A DNA stretch of 30,362 bases from the NCBI GenBank assembly GCA_017551845.1, contig JAFZKR010000039.1, positions 1 to 30,362 on the forward strand, read 5' to 3'. Made by a program: the position numbers and the translations under genes. Every line of letters starts with the position of its first letter. Position 1 is the first letter of the stretch. The stretch is from Bacteroidaceae bacterium (GTDB lineage: Bacteria > Bacteroidota > Bacteroidia > Bacteroidales > Bacteroidaceae). Positions 7,271 to 14,690 of this stretch are shown piece after piece. The notes below the pieces were generated by a model. It searched no databases. It was not told the origin of the DNA and worked only from the letters and a program-made list of their open reading frames with translations.

Positions 7271-8122
7271 ATGAAACTCGAAGGACGAAGAGAGAGTACG
7301 AATGTTGATGACCGTCGTGGTCAGACAATGAGAAAGGCTGGTGGCCTTGGTTTGGGGGGTGCTTTGATTGTAGGTCTGCTGACATTGATTTTCGGAGGTG
7401 ATCCGTCGGAGGTGATCAATCAGCTTGGTGGCGGAGTCGAATATTCGCAGAATTATACCCCATCTGCCGAGGAAGAGGAACTGGCCACATTCTCAAAAAA
7501 GATTTTGGCAGGTACTGAGGATGTATGGACGAAACTATTCAGACAAATGGGCAGGGAATATATTCCACCCAAACTAGTCCTATATTCCGGTTCAGTACAA
7601 ACTGGAGGCGGTGTTGCCACATCGGATTGCGGACCATTCTATTATAGTGTGGATCAGGCAGTCTATATTGACCTTTCATTCTTCATGAACATGAAACGCG
7701 AGATAGGGGCCGATGGGGATTTCGCTTATGCATACGTTATTGCACATGAAGTAGGACACCATGTCCAGAACCTTTTAGGAACGCTTAATCAGGTCCACTC
7801 CAGACAACAGAGAGTCAGTGAGACCGAAAAGAACCAGTTGAGTGTCCGCCTGGAACTTCAGGCCGATTTCTATGCTGGAATCTGGGCTTATTATGACAAC
7901 AAGCTGTTCGGCTCACTTGAGGATGGTGACATAGAAGAGGGACTTGCAGTAGCCGCCAAAATAGGAGATGATTATCTGCAAAAGAAAGCTTACGGACGCA
8001 CTATGCCTGAAACGTTCAACCATGGAACTTCGGCCCAGCGTTCCAAATGGCTTAAGAAAGGAATACATGGCGGCAACCTGAACGATGGAGATACGTTCTC
8101 GCCGTCATATCAAAGCTTATAA
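7271..8122 (+). CDS. YpfJ-type neutral zinc metallopeptidase
   Basis: This 283-residue protein of the putative neutral zinc metallopeptidase family (YpfJ/KPN_00595) has an Arg/Asp-rich N-terminus (MKLEGRRESTNVDDRRGQ). A single helix follows (residues about 24-43, GGLGLGGALIVGLLTLIFGG), so it is an inner-membrane protein with most of its mass probably outside the cytoplasm. The active site is AYVIAHEVGHHVQNLLG, an HExxH motif. LQADFYAGIWAYY downstream matches the conserved E/D-A-D-x-x-A-G block that provides the third zinc ligand. Family members have no well-defined substrate. It follows serpin 1 on the same strand with a 53-base gap and no recognisable promoter, so cotranscription is likely. 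Its 3' end overlaps the convergent AraC-type gene by 13 bases. Confidence 0.9.
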   Translation: MKLEGRRESTNVDDRRGQTMRKAGGLGLGGALIVGLLTLIFGGDPSEVINQLGGGVEYSQNYTPSAEEEELATFSKKILAGTEDVWTKLFRQMGREYIPPKLVLYSGSVQTGGGVATSDCGPFYYSVDQAVYIDLSFFMNMKREIGADGDFAYAYVIAHEVGHHVQNLLGTLNQVHSRQQRVSETEKNQLSVRLELQADFYAGIWAYYDNKLFGSLEDGDIEEGLAVAAKIGDDYLQKKAYGRTMPETFNHGTSAQRSKWLKKGIHGGNLNDGDTFSPSYQSL

Positions 8123-8613
8123 TTGGACATCTGCTTGGTGTATTGGCGCATGTTCATGCCGGTCTCGTTTTTGAAAGCACGGTGAAAAGCCTGCCTTGAA
8201 TTGAATCCGCACAAACGACCAATAGATTCCATCTTGTATGATTGTGCGCTGTTGTCATTGAGGAGTCTGATGGCTTCCCTTATCCTGTAACTGTTCAGAA
8301 AAGTGGAAAAATTCACGCCTAATCCTGTATTTATTGCTTTTGATAGAGTCGAGCGGTTGGTGCCAAGCATCTTTGCAATTCTGTCAAGGTTTATTTTGCT
8401 GTCGGTGAAAACCCGTTCTTTTTCCATTTTTGCTTTCAATGACATGATCAGTTTCACATCATTGTCATTATGGTTGTAGTTTATAGGCTGGGAGTGAAAC
8501 AGGTATCTGCGGAGAGTCCGGTCACGCCTTATGAACAGAATAATGAACACCGTCAGAGCTATGGCAAGTATTGCAATAACAGCTGATTCGGCAATGATGA
8601 AATATGTGATCAT
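8110..8613 (-). CDS. Small membrane-anchored AraC-type HTH protein
   Basis: The product is 167 residues: one N-terminal membrane helix (about residues 3-28, ITYFIIAESAVIAILAIALTVFIILF), a basic juxtamembrane stretch (RRDRTLRRYLF), a linker, and a C-terminal AraC-type double helix-turn-helix (NLDRIAKMLGTNRSTLSKAI and MESIGRLCGFNSRQAFHRAFK). It resembles the end of the membrane-bound TPR-AraC regulators of Bacteroidetes, but the TPR/sensor part is missing. The frame upstream closes at the TAA of the nitroreductase gene ten codons away, so no sensor lies directly in front. It would tether DNA-binding to the membrane. It probably shares a transcript with the nitroreductase (30-base gap) and overlaps the convergent metallopeptidase gene by 13 bases. 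Confidence 0.85.
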   Translation of the reverse strand: MITYFIIAESAVIAILAIALTVFIILFIRRDRTLRRYLFHSQPINYNHNDNDVKLIMSLKAKMEKERVFTDSKINLDRIAKMLGTNRSTLSKAINTGLGVNFSTFLNSYRIREAIRLLNDNSAQSYKMESIGRLCGFNSRQAFHRAFKNETGMNMRQYTKQMSNYKL

Positions 8614-8620
8614 AGCTTGA

Positions 8621-8648
8621 TGGTTACCGCTTTTGAAGAGTGGTTACC
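8621..8648. repeat. Two TGGTTACC boxes 20 bases apart
   Basis: TGGTTACC occurs at 8621-8628 and 8641-8648, exactly 20 bases apart (about two helical turns). The second overlaps the nitroreductase stop and the first lies just upstream of the AraC-type gene start. GGTNACC is itself palindromic. Spaced direct boxes like this suit AraC-family binding, but this is inference. Confidence 0.4.
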
Positions 8649-9270
8649 ACTTCTCCCAGTGGATATTCTGGGGATTCCATTTGTCTTTAGGTTCCGGGGC
8701 CTCAGCCGGTACTCCTATAGGTATAATGCAAAGTGGAACTATGTTCTCGGGAAGTCCAAGTGCATTGGATACGGGTGCAGTGCGGTCTTCGGCAGGATAT
8801 CCGGCTGTCCATACAGCACCTAATCCGATAGCCTTTGCTGCCAGCAGAATGTTTTCGGCTGCTGCAGAGCAGTCTTCAAACCAGAACATGTTGGGCTGTG
8901 GAGTTTCGGGGCTATCGGGCTGACCGAAAGGTTTGGCCATACGAGAGGTTTCACCACAAACAACAATCACTGCACCGGCCTTGGTGAACATGTCAGCACC
9001 GCGTGGGTTATTCCCGAAAGTATTTGCAATCTTTTCTTTATCAGTAAGCACGACAAACCTCCAAGGCTGGATGTTGATGGCAGAAGGAGCAGCCATACCA
9101 GCCTTAAGGATGGTCTCCAACTGCTCACGACTAACAGGATCACCAGTGAAACTGCGAATGCTGGTTCTGGACATTATTACATCTATGGCCGATATCTCAT
9201 CCTTCTGGCTTTTACAGCCGGACAGAAGAGTAACCGCAATGATAGCGACCAAAAAACAATTCTTTCTCAT
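8644..9270 (-). CDS. Nitroreductase-family lipoprotein
   Basis: The protein has 208 residues. MRKNCFLVAIIAVTLLSGC is a lipoprotein signal with lipidation at Cys19, unusual for a nitroreductase because most are cytosolic. The flavin-binding pattern follows: SRTSIRSFTGDPVSREQLETILKAGMAAPSAINIQPWRFVVL at about 34-75, with the R-S-x-R and P-S-x-x-N-x-Q-P-W blocks that contact FMN, and AAAENILLAAKAIGLGAVWTAGYP in the second half. Exported members of this family occur in Bacteroidetes, but how an FMN enzyme is supplied with cofactor and electrons outside the cytoplasm is unclear. Likely reactions are flavin-dependent reduction of nitro or quinone compounds. It precedes the AraC-type gene on the same strand and diverges from pepT. 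Confidence 0.9.
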   Translation of the reverse strand: MRKNCFLVAIIAVTLLSGCKSQKDEISAIDVIMSRTSIRSFTGDPVSREQLETILKAGMAAPSAINIQPWRFVVLTDKEKIANTFGNNPRGADMFTKAGAVIVVCGETSRMAKPFGQPDSPETPQPNMFWFEDCSAAAENILLAAKAIGLGAVWTAGYPAEDRTAPVSNALGLPENIVPLCIIPIGVPAEAPEPKDKWNPQNIHWEKW

Positions 9271-9310
9271 CTTAATATTTAATATGGGTTCTGGAAATAT
9301 ATCATTTCTG

Positions 9311-9339
9311 CAAAAATAGTGTTTTTATTCTCAAATATA
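9311..9339 (-). promoter_or_regulatory. Candidate promoters of the nitroreductase gene
   Basis: On the minus strand two TAnnTTTG matches stand in line: TATTTTTG at 9318-9311 and TATATTTG at 9339-9332. The first is 40 bases before the ATG at 9270 and is the more likely -7 element. Confidence 0.5.
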
Positions 9340-9341
9340 AA

Positions 9342-9369
9342 TTGTCAATTCTCAATTTTTGTATGTTTG
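9342..9369 (+). promoter_or_regulatory. Promoter of pepT
   Basis: TTG at 9342-9344 and TATGTTTG at 9362-9369 form a -33/-7 pair of the Bacteroidetes type with 17 bases between. The ATG at 9402 is 32 bases downstream. It is back-to-back with the nitroreductase promoters. Confidence 0.6.
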
Positions 9370-9401
9370 CATATTATTGAAAAATGTTGAGTTCGTAAAG
9401 T

Positions 9402-10631
9402 ATGGATTTGATAAAAAGATTTTTTTGCTACACAGCTGTAGATACGCAATCCGACGAGAATTCGGAAACTGTTCCCAGCACTGCCAAGCAGATGAATCTG
9501 GCTCGCCTGCTGAAGTCCGAGCTGGAGAGTATGGGACTTGAGGATGTGTTTATGGATGAAATGGGGTATGTATATGCCACTCTTCCTGCAAACACGGATA
9601 AGAAAGTACCCACAATTGGTTTTATTTCCCATATGGACACCAGTCCGTCAATGAGCGGAAAAGATGTTAAACCTCGTATTGTAGAAAAATATAACGGTGA
9701 TGACATACTCCTTAACAAGGAGCAGAATGTTGTGCTTTCACCGGATATTTTCCCTGAACTGCTCGCCCACAAGGGCGAAGACTTGATTGTAACCGACGGC
9801 ACGACTCTTCTTGGGGCTGATGACAAAGCCGGTATTGCCGAAATCATTACTGCTGTGGAGTATCTGCAGCAGCATCCCGAGATCAAGCACGGTAAGGTGC
9901 GCGTGGGCTTCAACCCCGATGAGGAGATTGGCATGGGTGCCGCCCACTTTGATGTGAAGCGTTTTGGGTGCGAATTCGGTTATACCGTTGACGGCGGTGA
10001 GGTAGGAGAGATGGAGTATGAAAATTTCAACGCCGCCAAGGCCGTGTTCAAGATTCAGGGTCTTGAGGTTCATCCGGGTTACGCCAAAGGCAAGATGGTA
10101 AACGCATCGCTGTTGGCTGCAGAACTGATACAGATGTTCCCCGCAAACGAGACTCCTGGCACAACCTGTGGTTATGAAGGTTTCTACCACATTGTAGGTC
10201 TGTCTGGTGAAGTTGACCACGCGCAGGCTGTTTTCATTATCCGTGACCATGACCGTGCCAAGTTTGAGGCCCGCAAGGAGTTCGCCAAGGCAGTGGCCGA
10301 TAAGATGAACGCCAAATACGGCAAGGGTACCGTGGTGGCCGAGGTTACAGACCAGTATTACAACATGAAGGAGCAGATTGACAAGGTTCCGTTTGTGGTG
10401 GATATAGCATGTGAGGCTATGAAACTGGCAGGAGTCAATCCCGTCAAGGTTCCCATCCGCGGCGGTACAGACGGCGCACAGCTCTCATTCAAGGGACTGC
10501 CTTGTCCCAACCTATTTGCTGGCGGCATGAATTTCCACGGCCGCTATGAGTGGGTTCCCGTACAGAGCATGGAGAAGGCCATGATGACGGTTGTCCGCAT
10601 CATCGAACTTGTAGCAAAGCGTGACTGGTAA
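9402..10631 (+). CDS. pepT: Peptidase T (tripeptide aminopeptidase)
   Basis: This 409-residue protein is the standard length for PepT, a cytosolic zinc aminopeptidase of the M20 family that removes the N-terminal residue from tripeptides. All M20 landmarks are present in order: [14 protein letters not shown] (first zinc His and Asp), [13 protein letters not shown] (bridging Asp), [11 protein letters not shown] (catalytic and metal Glu pair), [19 protein letters not shown] (dimerisation-domain entry), [11 protein letters not shown], and [33 protein letters not shown] (late His ligand and substrate contacts). Its promoter at 9342-9369 is divergent from the nitroreductase. The gene ends in a 32-base tail-to-tail overlap with the dehydrogenase gene, and its terminator lies inside that gene at 10691-10735. 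Confidence 0.97.
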   Translation: MDLIKRFFCYTAVDTQSDENSETVPSTAKQMNLARLLKSELESMGLEDVFMDEMGYVYATLPANTDKKVPTIGFISHMDTSPSMSGKDVKPRIVEKYNGDDILLNKEQNVVLSPDIFPELLAHKGEDLIVTDGTTLLGADDKAGIAEIITAVEYLQQHPEIKHGKVRVGFNPDEEIGMGAAHFDVKRFGCEFGYTVDGGEVGEMEYENFNAAKAVFKIQGLEVHPGYAKGKMVNASLLAAELIQMFPANETPGTTCGYEGFYHIVGLSGEVDHAQAVFIIRDHDRAKFEARKEFAKAVADKMNAKYGKGTVVAEVTDQYYNMKEQIDKVPFVVDIACEAMKLAGVNPVKVPIRGGTDGAQLSFKGLPCPNLFAGGMNFHGRYEWVPVQSMEKAMMTVVRIIELVAKRDW

Positions 10632-11442
10632 CCAGACGCATTATCCAGTCCCACCATCTGGCGGGCAGAACAGCGTGCAAGAATACTATCAGCCCGGATC
10701 CGGCACCCAAGCGGTAACGGATCCGGGGCTTTTTTGCGTTTACGGCGCGGGCTATGGCTTTGGCAATTCTCCTGGGGTTAGAGAGCAGGTTTGAGGTATA
10801 TCCTTTGCGCAGCAGACGGGCCATGCTCAGGCCTGCATTTTGGTAAGCGGTCTCTTTTGATGATGCTTCCAGGTTATCGGCCGCAATGATACCCCAATCA
10901 GTCTTGATTCCTCCCGGCTCGATGAGGCAGACCTTGATTCCGAACGGCTTTACCTCTATGCGCAGGGCATCACTCAGGGCCTCTACGGAATATTTTGAAA
11001 CATTGTACCAGCCGCCGAACGGGATGACCGCCTTGCCTGCCACAGATGATGTGTTTATTATCCTGCCTGAATGCTGCTTGCGCATATACGGCAGAACCAG
11101 TTGCGTAAGTCGGGCCAGTCCGAACACGTTCACCTCAAGCTGGCGTTTTGCCTCGGCAATTGTTACGTTCTCTATGGCTCCCATGTAGCCGTAACCGGCG
11201 TTGTTTATGAGCACGTCTATTCGGCCTTCAACATCGATTATGCTGTTCACTCCGTCCACCATCGATGCTTCATCGGTCAGATCCATGCGTATGGGCGTCA
11301 CACCGCGCTCCCGCAGTTGTTCCAGCAGTTCCCCCCTGCGGGCCGCACCATAAACCTTGTGCCCCTGCTCAGCCAGCATCAGAGCCGCATCATATCCAAT
11401 CCCGCTGCTGGCTCCGGTAATCAGAATCACTTTCTGTTGCAT
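10600..11442 (-). CDS. Short-chain dehydrogenase/reductase (SDR)
   Basis: The protein has 280 residues from ATG 11442. The cofactor motif ITGASSGIG near the N-terminus is the classical TGxxxGxG. LINNAGYG, the catalytic Ser in INTSSVAG and YNVSK (the catalytic Tyr and Lys) follow in standard SDR order. An Arg after the second strand (GAARR) suggests NADP(H) preference, inferred only. The C-terminal third contains a hydrophobic segment, so membrane association is possible. An in-frame ATG at 11457 was rejected because the -7 element TATATTTG (11454-11447) would lie inside that extension. From 11442 the mRNA would be essentially leaderless. The 3' end overlaps pepT by 32 bases and the coding region contains the pepT terminator on the other strand. 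Confidence 0.92.
   Translation of the reverse strand: MQQKVILITGASSGIGYDAALMLAEQGHKVYGAARRGELLEQLRERGVTPIRMDLTDEASMVDGVNSIIDVEGRIDVLINNAGYGYMGAIENVTIAEAKRQLEVNVFGLARLTQLVLPYMRKQHSGRIINTSSVAGKAVIPFGGWYNVSKYSVEALSDALRIEVKPFGIKVCLIEPGGIKTDWGIIAADNLEASSKETAYQNAGLSMARLLRKGYTSNLLSNPRRIAKAIARAVNAKKPRIRYRLGAGSGLIVFLHAVLPARWWDWIMRLVTSHALLQVR
10691..10735 (+). terminator. Rho-independent terminator of pepT, inside the SDR gene
   Basis: CCCGGATCCG (10693-10702) and CGGATCCGGG (10718-10727) form perfect 10-base arms, extendable by AG/CT with a bulge, followed by T6 at 10730-10735. It lies about 60 bases past the pepT stop on the same strand, wholly within codons of the opposing dehydrogenase gene. Confidence 0.8.
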
Positions 11443-11446
11443 GCCG

Positions 11447-11454
11447 CAAATATA
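11447..11454 (-). promoter_or_regulatory. Promoter -7 element of the SDR gene, near-leaderless
   Basis: On the minus strand TATATTTG is followed by only four bases (CGGC) before the ATG at 11442. This fixes the start codon and implies a leaderless or nearly leaderless mRNA. Confidence 0.6.
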
Positions 11455-11524
11455 CAATTTTCAAAAAATATTGTTTCATCATGCAAGATTTATCCTGTTG
11501 ATGGATTTATTATGCAGAAACATT

Positions 11525-11532
11525 TATTTTTG
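11525..11532 (+). promoter_or_regulatory. Promoter -7 element of serpin 2 operon, near-leaderless
   Basis: TATTTTTG matches TAnnTTTG and is 8 bases before the ATG at 11541, nearly the same geometry as at serpin 1. A TTG at 11498-11500 is a possible -33 element although the spacing (24 bases) is long. Confidence 0.55.
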
Positions 11533-11540
11533 TAGGTGTT

Positions 11541-12845
11541 ATGAAGAAAAAAGATAAAAGAACAGCCATTGTCTTAACCTTATTATCGGCATTATTGACG
11601 GGTTGCAGTCTTGATGCTGATGGCATTAAGGAGCCGGAACCCGAAAATGAACCGGTAATATCACTTGTTGGCAATTTGGAACTTACTCCGGCGGAACAGG
11701 AGTTGGTAAACCATAGCAATGAATTTGCCTTTAATCTGTTCAGGCAGATTCCCGATTCTGCATTGAATTACCTGAAAAGCAAAATAGTGTCGCCTTTAAG
11801 CATTACATACGCCCTTGGTATGCTCAATAACGGTGCAAACGGCAATACCCAGGCACAAATAAATGAGGTATTGGGATTTGGAGACACAGGAGCCGACAGC
11901 ATCAATGAATTCTGCTATAAGATGATAAAAACGGCACCAGCGCTTGACACACTGACCAAGGTGTTGATAGCCAATAACATCTATATGAACAAAGGCTACA
12001 CACTCAAAGACGGTTTTATAAAGAAAGCCAAGTCTTTCTATAACGCTGAGCCCGAAACCCGCGTTTTTTATGACGGAAAGACTATGGATGTCATAAACAA
12101 ATGGGCAAGCGACCATACCGAGCGGATGATTGACAGAATACTTGATGAGGATTCTTTTGATCCCCAGACCGTCAGCTATCTACTTAATGCAATATACTTT
12201 AAGGGCAGTTGGACTTATAAGTTCGATAAGTCTCAAACAAAGGTGGAGGAGTTTATATTACCGGATGATAAAGATGGCCTGTTATCCTGTGAAATGATGC
12301 AAATGCATTCGGAAATAGATTATGCGGAAACGGACCAATACCAGGCTGTCAGCCTGCCATATGGCAACGGCTCATTCCAAATGACGGTATTATTGCACAA
12401 GATCAAACAGGTGGAACCGCCATTACCTATTGGGGAACTGGATATAGCCCCCAAAGTTCCTACTCTTGAACAATGGCAGGAATTGAACCGCAACATGAGT
12501 CAACGTGAGGTAATGCTCAAACTGCCCCGTTTTGAGACCGAATCAAACATAGATCTGATTGAAATCATGAAACGGTTGGGTATGACCGATGCATTTAATG
12601 TACATGATGCCGATTTCAGCAACTTCTGTAATGTACCTGTCTATATAGGCCTTATGAAACAGGTTGCCAAGATTAAGCTTGACGAAGAAGGTACTGAAGC
12701 TGCGGCTGCTACTGTTATAGGAATCGAAAAGACATCGGAATTACCCAGTTATACCAAATTCTATGCCAACCGCCCGTTCATCTATGTAATCAGCGAGAAA
12801 AAAACAGGTGCAATCTTCTTTATAGGCCAATACACAGCCCGTTGA
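11541..12845 (+). CDS. Serpin-family protease inhibitor lipoprotein (copy 2)
   Basis: The 434-residue protein has a signal ending LLTGC with Cys22 as lipidation site, then an acidic, Pro/Glu-rich spacer and a complete serpin fold (NEFAFNLFRQI, IVSPLSITYALGMLNNGA, LLNAIYFKGSWTYKFD, RPFIYVISEKKTGAIFFIGQY). It is a clear paralogue of the serpin at 5916, with long shared runs such as LMKQVAKIKLDEEGTEAAA. The hinge DEEGTEAAAATV is of the inhibitory type. By alignment with alpha-1-antitrypsin the scissile bond would be Thr398-Ser399, so the loop (GIEKTSELP) differs from that of copy 1 (GMRKNSVGD), suggesting a different target protease. A lysine-rich 20-residue insert is also seen near the middle (KIKQVEPPLPIGELDIAPK). 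The ECF sigma gene starts three bases after the stop, so it heads an operon. Confidence 0.93.
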   Translation: MKKKDKRTAIVLTLLSALLTGCSLDADGIKEPEPENEPVISLVGNLELTPAEQELVNHSNEFAFNLFRQIPDSALNYLKSKIVSPLSITYALGMLNNGANGNTQAQINEVLGFGDTGADSINEFCYKMIKTAPALDTLTKVLIANNIYMNKGYTLKDGFIKKAKSFYNAEPETRVFYDGKTMDVINKWASDHTERMIDRILDEDSFDPQTVSYLLNAIYFKGSWTYKFDKSQTKVEEFILPDDKDGLLSCEMMQMHSEIDYAETDQYQAVSLPYGNGSFQMTVLLHKIKQVEPPLPIGELDIAPKVPTLEQWQELNRNMSQREVMLKLPRFETESNIDLIEIMKRLGMTDAFNVHDADFSNFCNVPVYIGLMKQVAKIKLDEEGTEAAAATVIGIEKTSELPSYTKFYANRPFIYVISEKKTGAIFFIGQYTAR

Positions 12846-12848
12846 TAC

Positions 12849-13415
12849 GTGACATCTCCGGATAATCATGAACAGCGTTTAGCAAAACGGCTGCAGGATG
12901 GAAATAGGGCGGCCGCAAGGGAGTTTTACGCCCTTTATGCCGATTTCTTGGCTGGTATTTGTGCACGATATATCGTAAATGAGGAGGACCAGAAGGATGT
13001 GTTTCAGGAATCATTCATAAATATTTTCTCCAATATAAGACAATATACATATCGTGGAGAAGGCTCCCTTAAGGCTTGGGCTGCCAGAATAGTAGTGAAT
13101 GAATCGCTCAAGTACATCAGGAGCGGACATCAGCATGAACTCATACCCATAGATATGGATATTGCCGATAAGGAAGAAGACGATCCGCTCATAAACGCTA
13201 TACCTCCCGATGCCATCATGGAGATGCTGAGCCGTCTGCCCATAGGATATCGTACAGTATTCAATCTTTATGTATTTGAAAACAAAAGTCATCAGGAGAT
13301 AGCAGACCTGCTGGGCATCAAGGAGAACAGTTCGGCGTCACAACTGCACAGGGCAAAGAATATGCTTGCCAGGATGATAAAAGAGTATAATGACAAAAAC
13401 AACCCGCGACAATGA
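12849..13415 (+). CDS. ECF-type RNA polymerase sigma factor
   Basis: The product is 188 residues from a GTG at 12849; no ATG is available upstream of the conserved region. Sigma region 2 spans about residues 20-85: REFYALYADFLAGICARYI, then EEDQKDVFQESFINIFSNI with the core-binding D-x-x-Q-E-x-F motif, and YRGEGSLKAWAARIVVNESLKYIR for -10 recognition. Region 4 is at about 120-180: LSRLPIGYRTVFNLYVFENKSHQEIADLLGIKENSSASQLHRAKNML, a helix-turn-helix for the -35. No extra C-terminal domain is present. It starts three bases after serpin 2 and overlaps the next gene by ATGA, so the three genes are almost certainly cotranscribed. The downstream membrane protein is the probable anti-sigma factor. 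Confidence 0.95.
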   Translation: MTSPDNHEQRLAKRLQDGNRAAAREFYALYADFLAGICARYIVNEEDQKDVFQESFINIFSNIRQYTYRGEGSLKAWAARIVVNESLKYIRSGHQHELIPIDMDIADKEEDDPLINAIPPDAIMEMLSRLPIGYRTVFNLYVFENKSHQEIADLLGIKENSSASQLHRAKNMLARMIKEYNDKNNPRQ

Positions 13416-14629
13416 AAGAAGAATGGAGACTTGAAATGCAACAGAAGATGGAAGGCTACAGAAAGCCTGCCCCTGAGTTGTCGTGGAGTGAGATTTATCG
13501 TGTTATGCCAGCTCCACATATCGTTTTACCACTTTGGATAAAGCATACTGTTGCAGCATCTGTTGTACTGCTTATAGCGGGTATCGGCTACAGGTTCCTT
13601 AATGTCAATGATGCTGTGCCTATGCCTGATCTGCCCATTGAAACGATTAAAATTGATGAACTGCAACAGATGGAGCAAGAGCAACCTATCATTGAAAAAG
13701 AGAATCCGGTTTCTGCTCAGTTAGAAAAAGTAAGGCGCAACCAAAGGCTTGTATCATTGGAGACAAAGACTGATGTTGCTCCAGAATATCCTGCAGATTT
13801 AATTGATTCAGAAAATACTTCCGTATCCCAGTCGGTGGCATCGGAATCCGTTGAACAGGCGCCCGCAACAGACGATCAGCAACCCTCTGTTGTCCGCAAA
13901 ACCGAACCGGTTTATCCTAATTTGGATTTACCTCAGCGTAAACGTAAAAAAGAGAGCCGCCTGATGGCTATGGCATATGTTTCAAACTATATGTCCGATA
14001 GCTATAGGTCGGAATCTCACACACAAACTGGTATTACACAGGATATTTCCAGTAGAATCGTTTATCAAGATCCATCTACGGGTCGTGTCTGCGATTTATT
14101 AGATGTAGATTGGGAGGGAGAAATGATTCCGATAACTGTATATGACACTGTTACTACAAAGACAAACACCTTGATCGACCATGAATACAGTCATCATCAG
14201 CCCATCAGATTCGGTTTGATGTTTCTCTATAGGCTCAATGACCATTGGAGCCTGGAGAGTGGACTTTCATATACACGCCTTTTATCGGATATCACTACTA
14301 GGGTTGATGGCCAGGTGACGGCTGTATCCGAACAGCGCCTACACTATATTGGAATACCGCTTAATCTGGGTTATCAGTTCAGGATATACCGGCGTGTGGG
14401 CATGTATGTAAAGGCCGGCGGATCCATAGAAAAGATGTTGAATGCAAGTCCATGGCAATTCTCATTGAATAGTGCAGCTGGAGTCAATTATGAACTGACG
14501 GACAGGTTCAGTCTTTATTTTGAACCTGGTGTGGGTTATTATTTCAATGACGGCAGCAGCATATCAACGCTGTACAAAGATCATCCGCTAAATTACAATC
14601 TCAGCATTGGATTGCGCATCAGTCTTTGA
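13412..14629 (+). CDS. Probable anti-sigma protein fused to an outer-membrane beta-barrel domain
   Basis: The 405-residue protein has three parts. Residues 1-40 form a short charged cytosolic segment (MKEEWRLEMQQKMEGYRKPA, then WSEIYRVMP) of the kind that precedes the membrane helix in Bacteroidetes anti-sigma-like proteins. Residues about 41-63 are one membrane helix (WIKHTVAASVVLLIAGIGYRF). Residues 64-180 are a low-complexity Glu/Gln/Pro/Ser linker. From about 185, and strongly from 254 to 405, alternating strands (RFGLMFLYRLNDHWSLESGL, LHYIGIPLNLGYQFRI, LYFEPGVGYYF, LSIGLRISL) match the PorT-like outer membrane beta-barrel domain. The protein could reach from the inner to the outer membrane. 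It is coupled to the sigma gene (ATGA), which supports an anti-sigma role; that role is inferred. It ends directly at a GGGGAC-core palindromic element. Confidence 0.8.
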   Translation: MKEEWRLEMQQKMEGYRKPAPELSWSEIYRVMPAPHIVLPLWIKHTVAASVVLLIAGIGYRFLNVNDAVPMPDLPIETIKIDELQQMEQEQPIIEKENPVSAQLEKVRRNQRLVSLETKTDVAPEYPADLIDSENTSVSQSVASESVEQAPATDDQQPSVVRKTEPVYPNLDLPQRKRKKESRLMAMAYVSNYMSDSYRSESHTQTGITQDISSRIVYQDPSTGRVCDLLDVDWEGEMIPITVYDTVTTKTNTLIDHEYSHHQPIRFGLMFLYRLNDHWSLESGLSYTRLLSDITTRVDGQVTAVSEQRLHYIGIPLNLGYQFRIYRRVGMYVKAGGSIEKMLNASPWQFSLNSAAGVNYELTDRFSLYFEPGVGYYFNDGSSISTLYKDHPLNYNLSIGLRISL

Positions 14630-14690
14630 ACACATTGGGGACGGTTCTCTGTGTGTTCGCCAACACGCAGAGAACCGTCCCCAATGTGTT
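14629..14690. repeat. Long perfect-type hairpin, REP-like element and bidirectional terminator
   Basis: The arms 14629-14657 and 14662-14690 are 29 bases each with a single mismatch (a G-T wobble), around a four-base loop. The core ATTGGGGACGGTTCTC resembles two other elements in this window. It starts in the stop of the barrel gene and ends in the stop of the convergent Hsp15-like gene, so it fills the entire junction. It probably ends transcription in both directions, although no T-run follows. Confidence 0.85.

Noticed and set aside
9428..10250. Long open frames antisense to pepT
   Set aside because: pepT on the plus strand has all M20 motifs and full length; the antisense frames have no family pattern and simply mirror its codon composition.
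5916..14629. Accessory region as a phage, plasmid or integrative element
   Set aside because: No integrase, transposase, tRNA attachment site or flanking direct repeats were found, and base composition appears similar to neighbours.
14629..14690. CRISPR repeat or transposon end
   Set aside because: There is a single hairpin without spacers or a transposase gene; it fits a REP-like element or terminator better.
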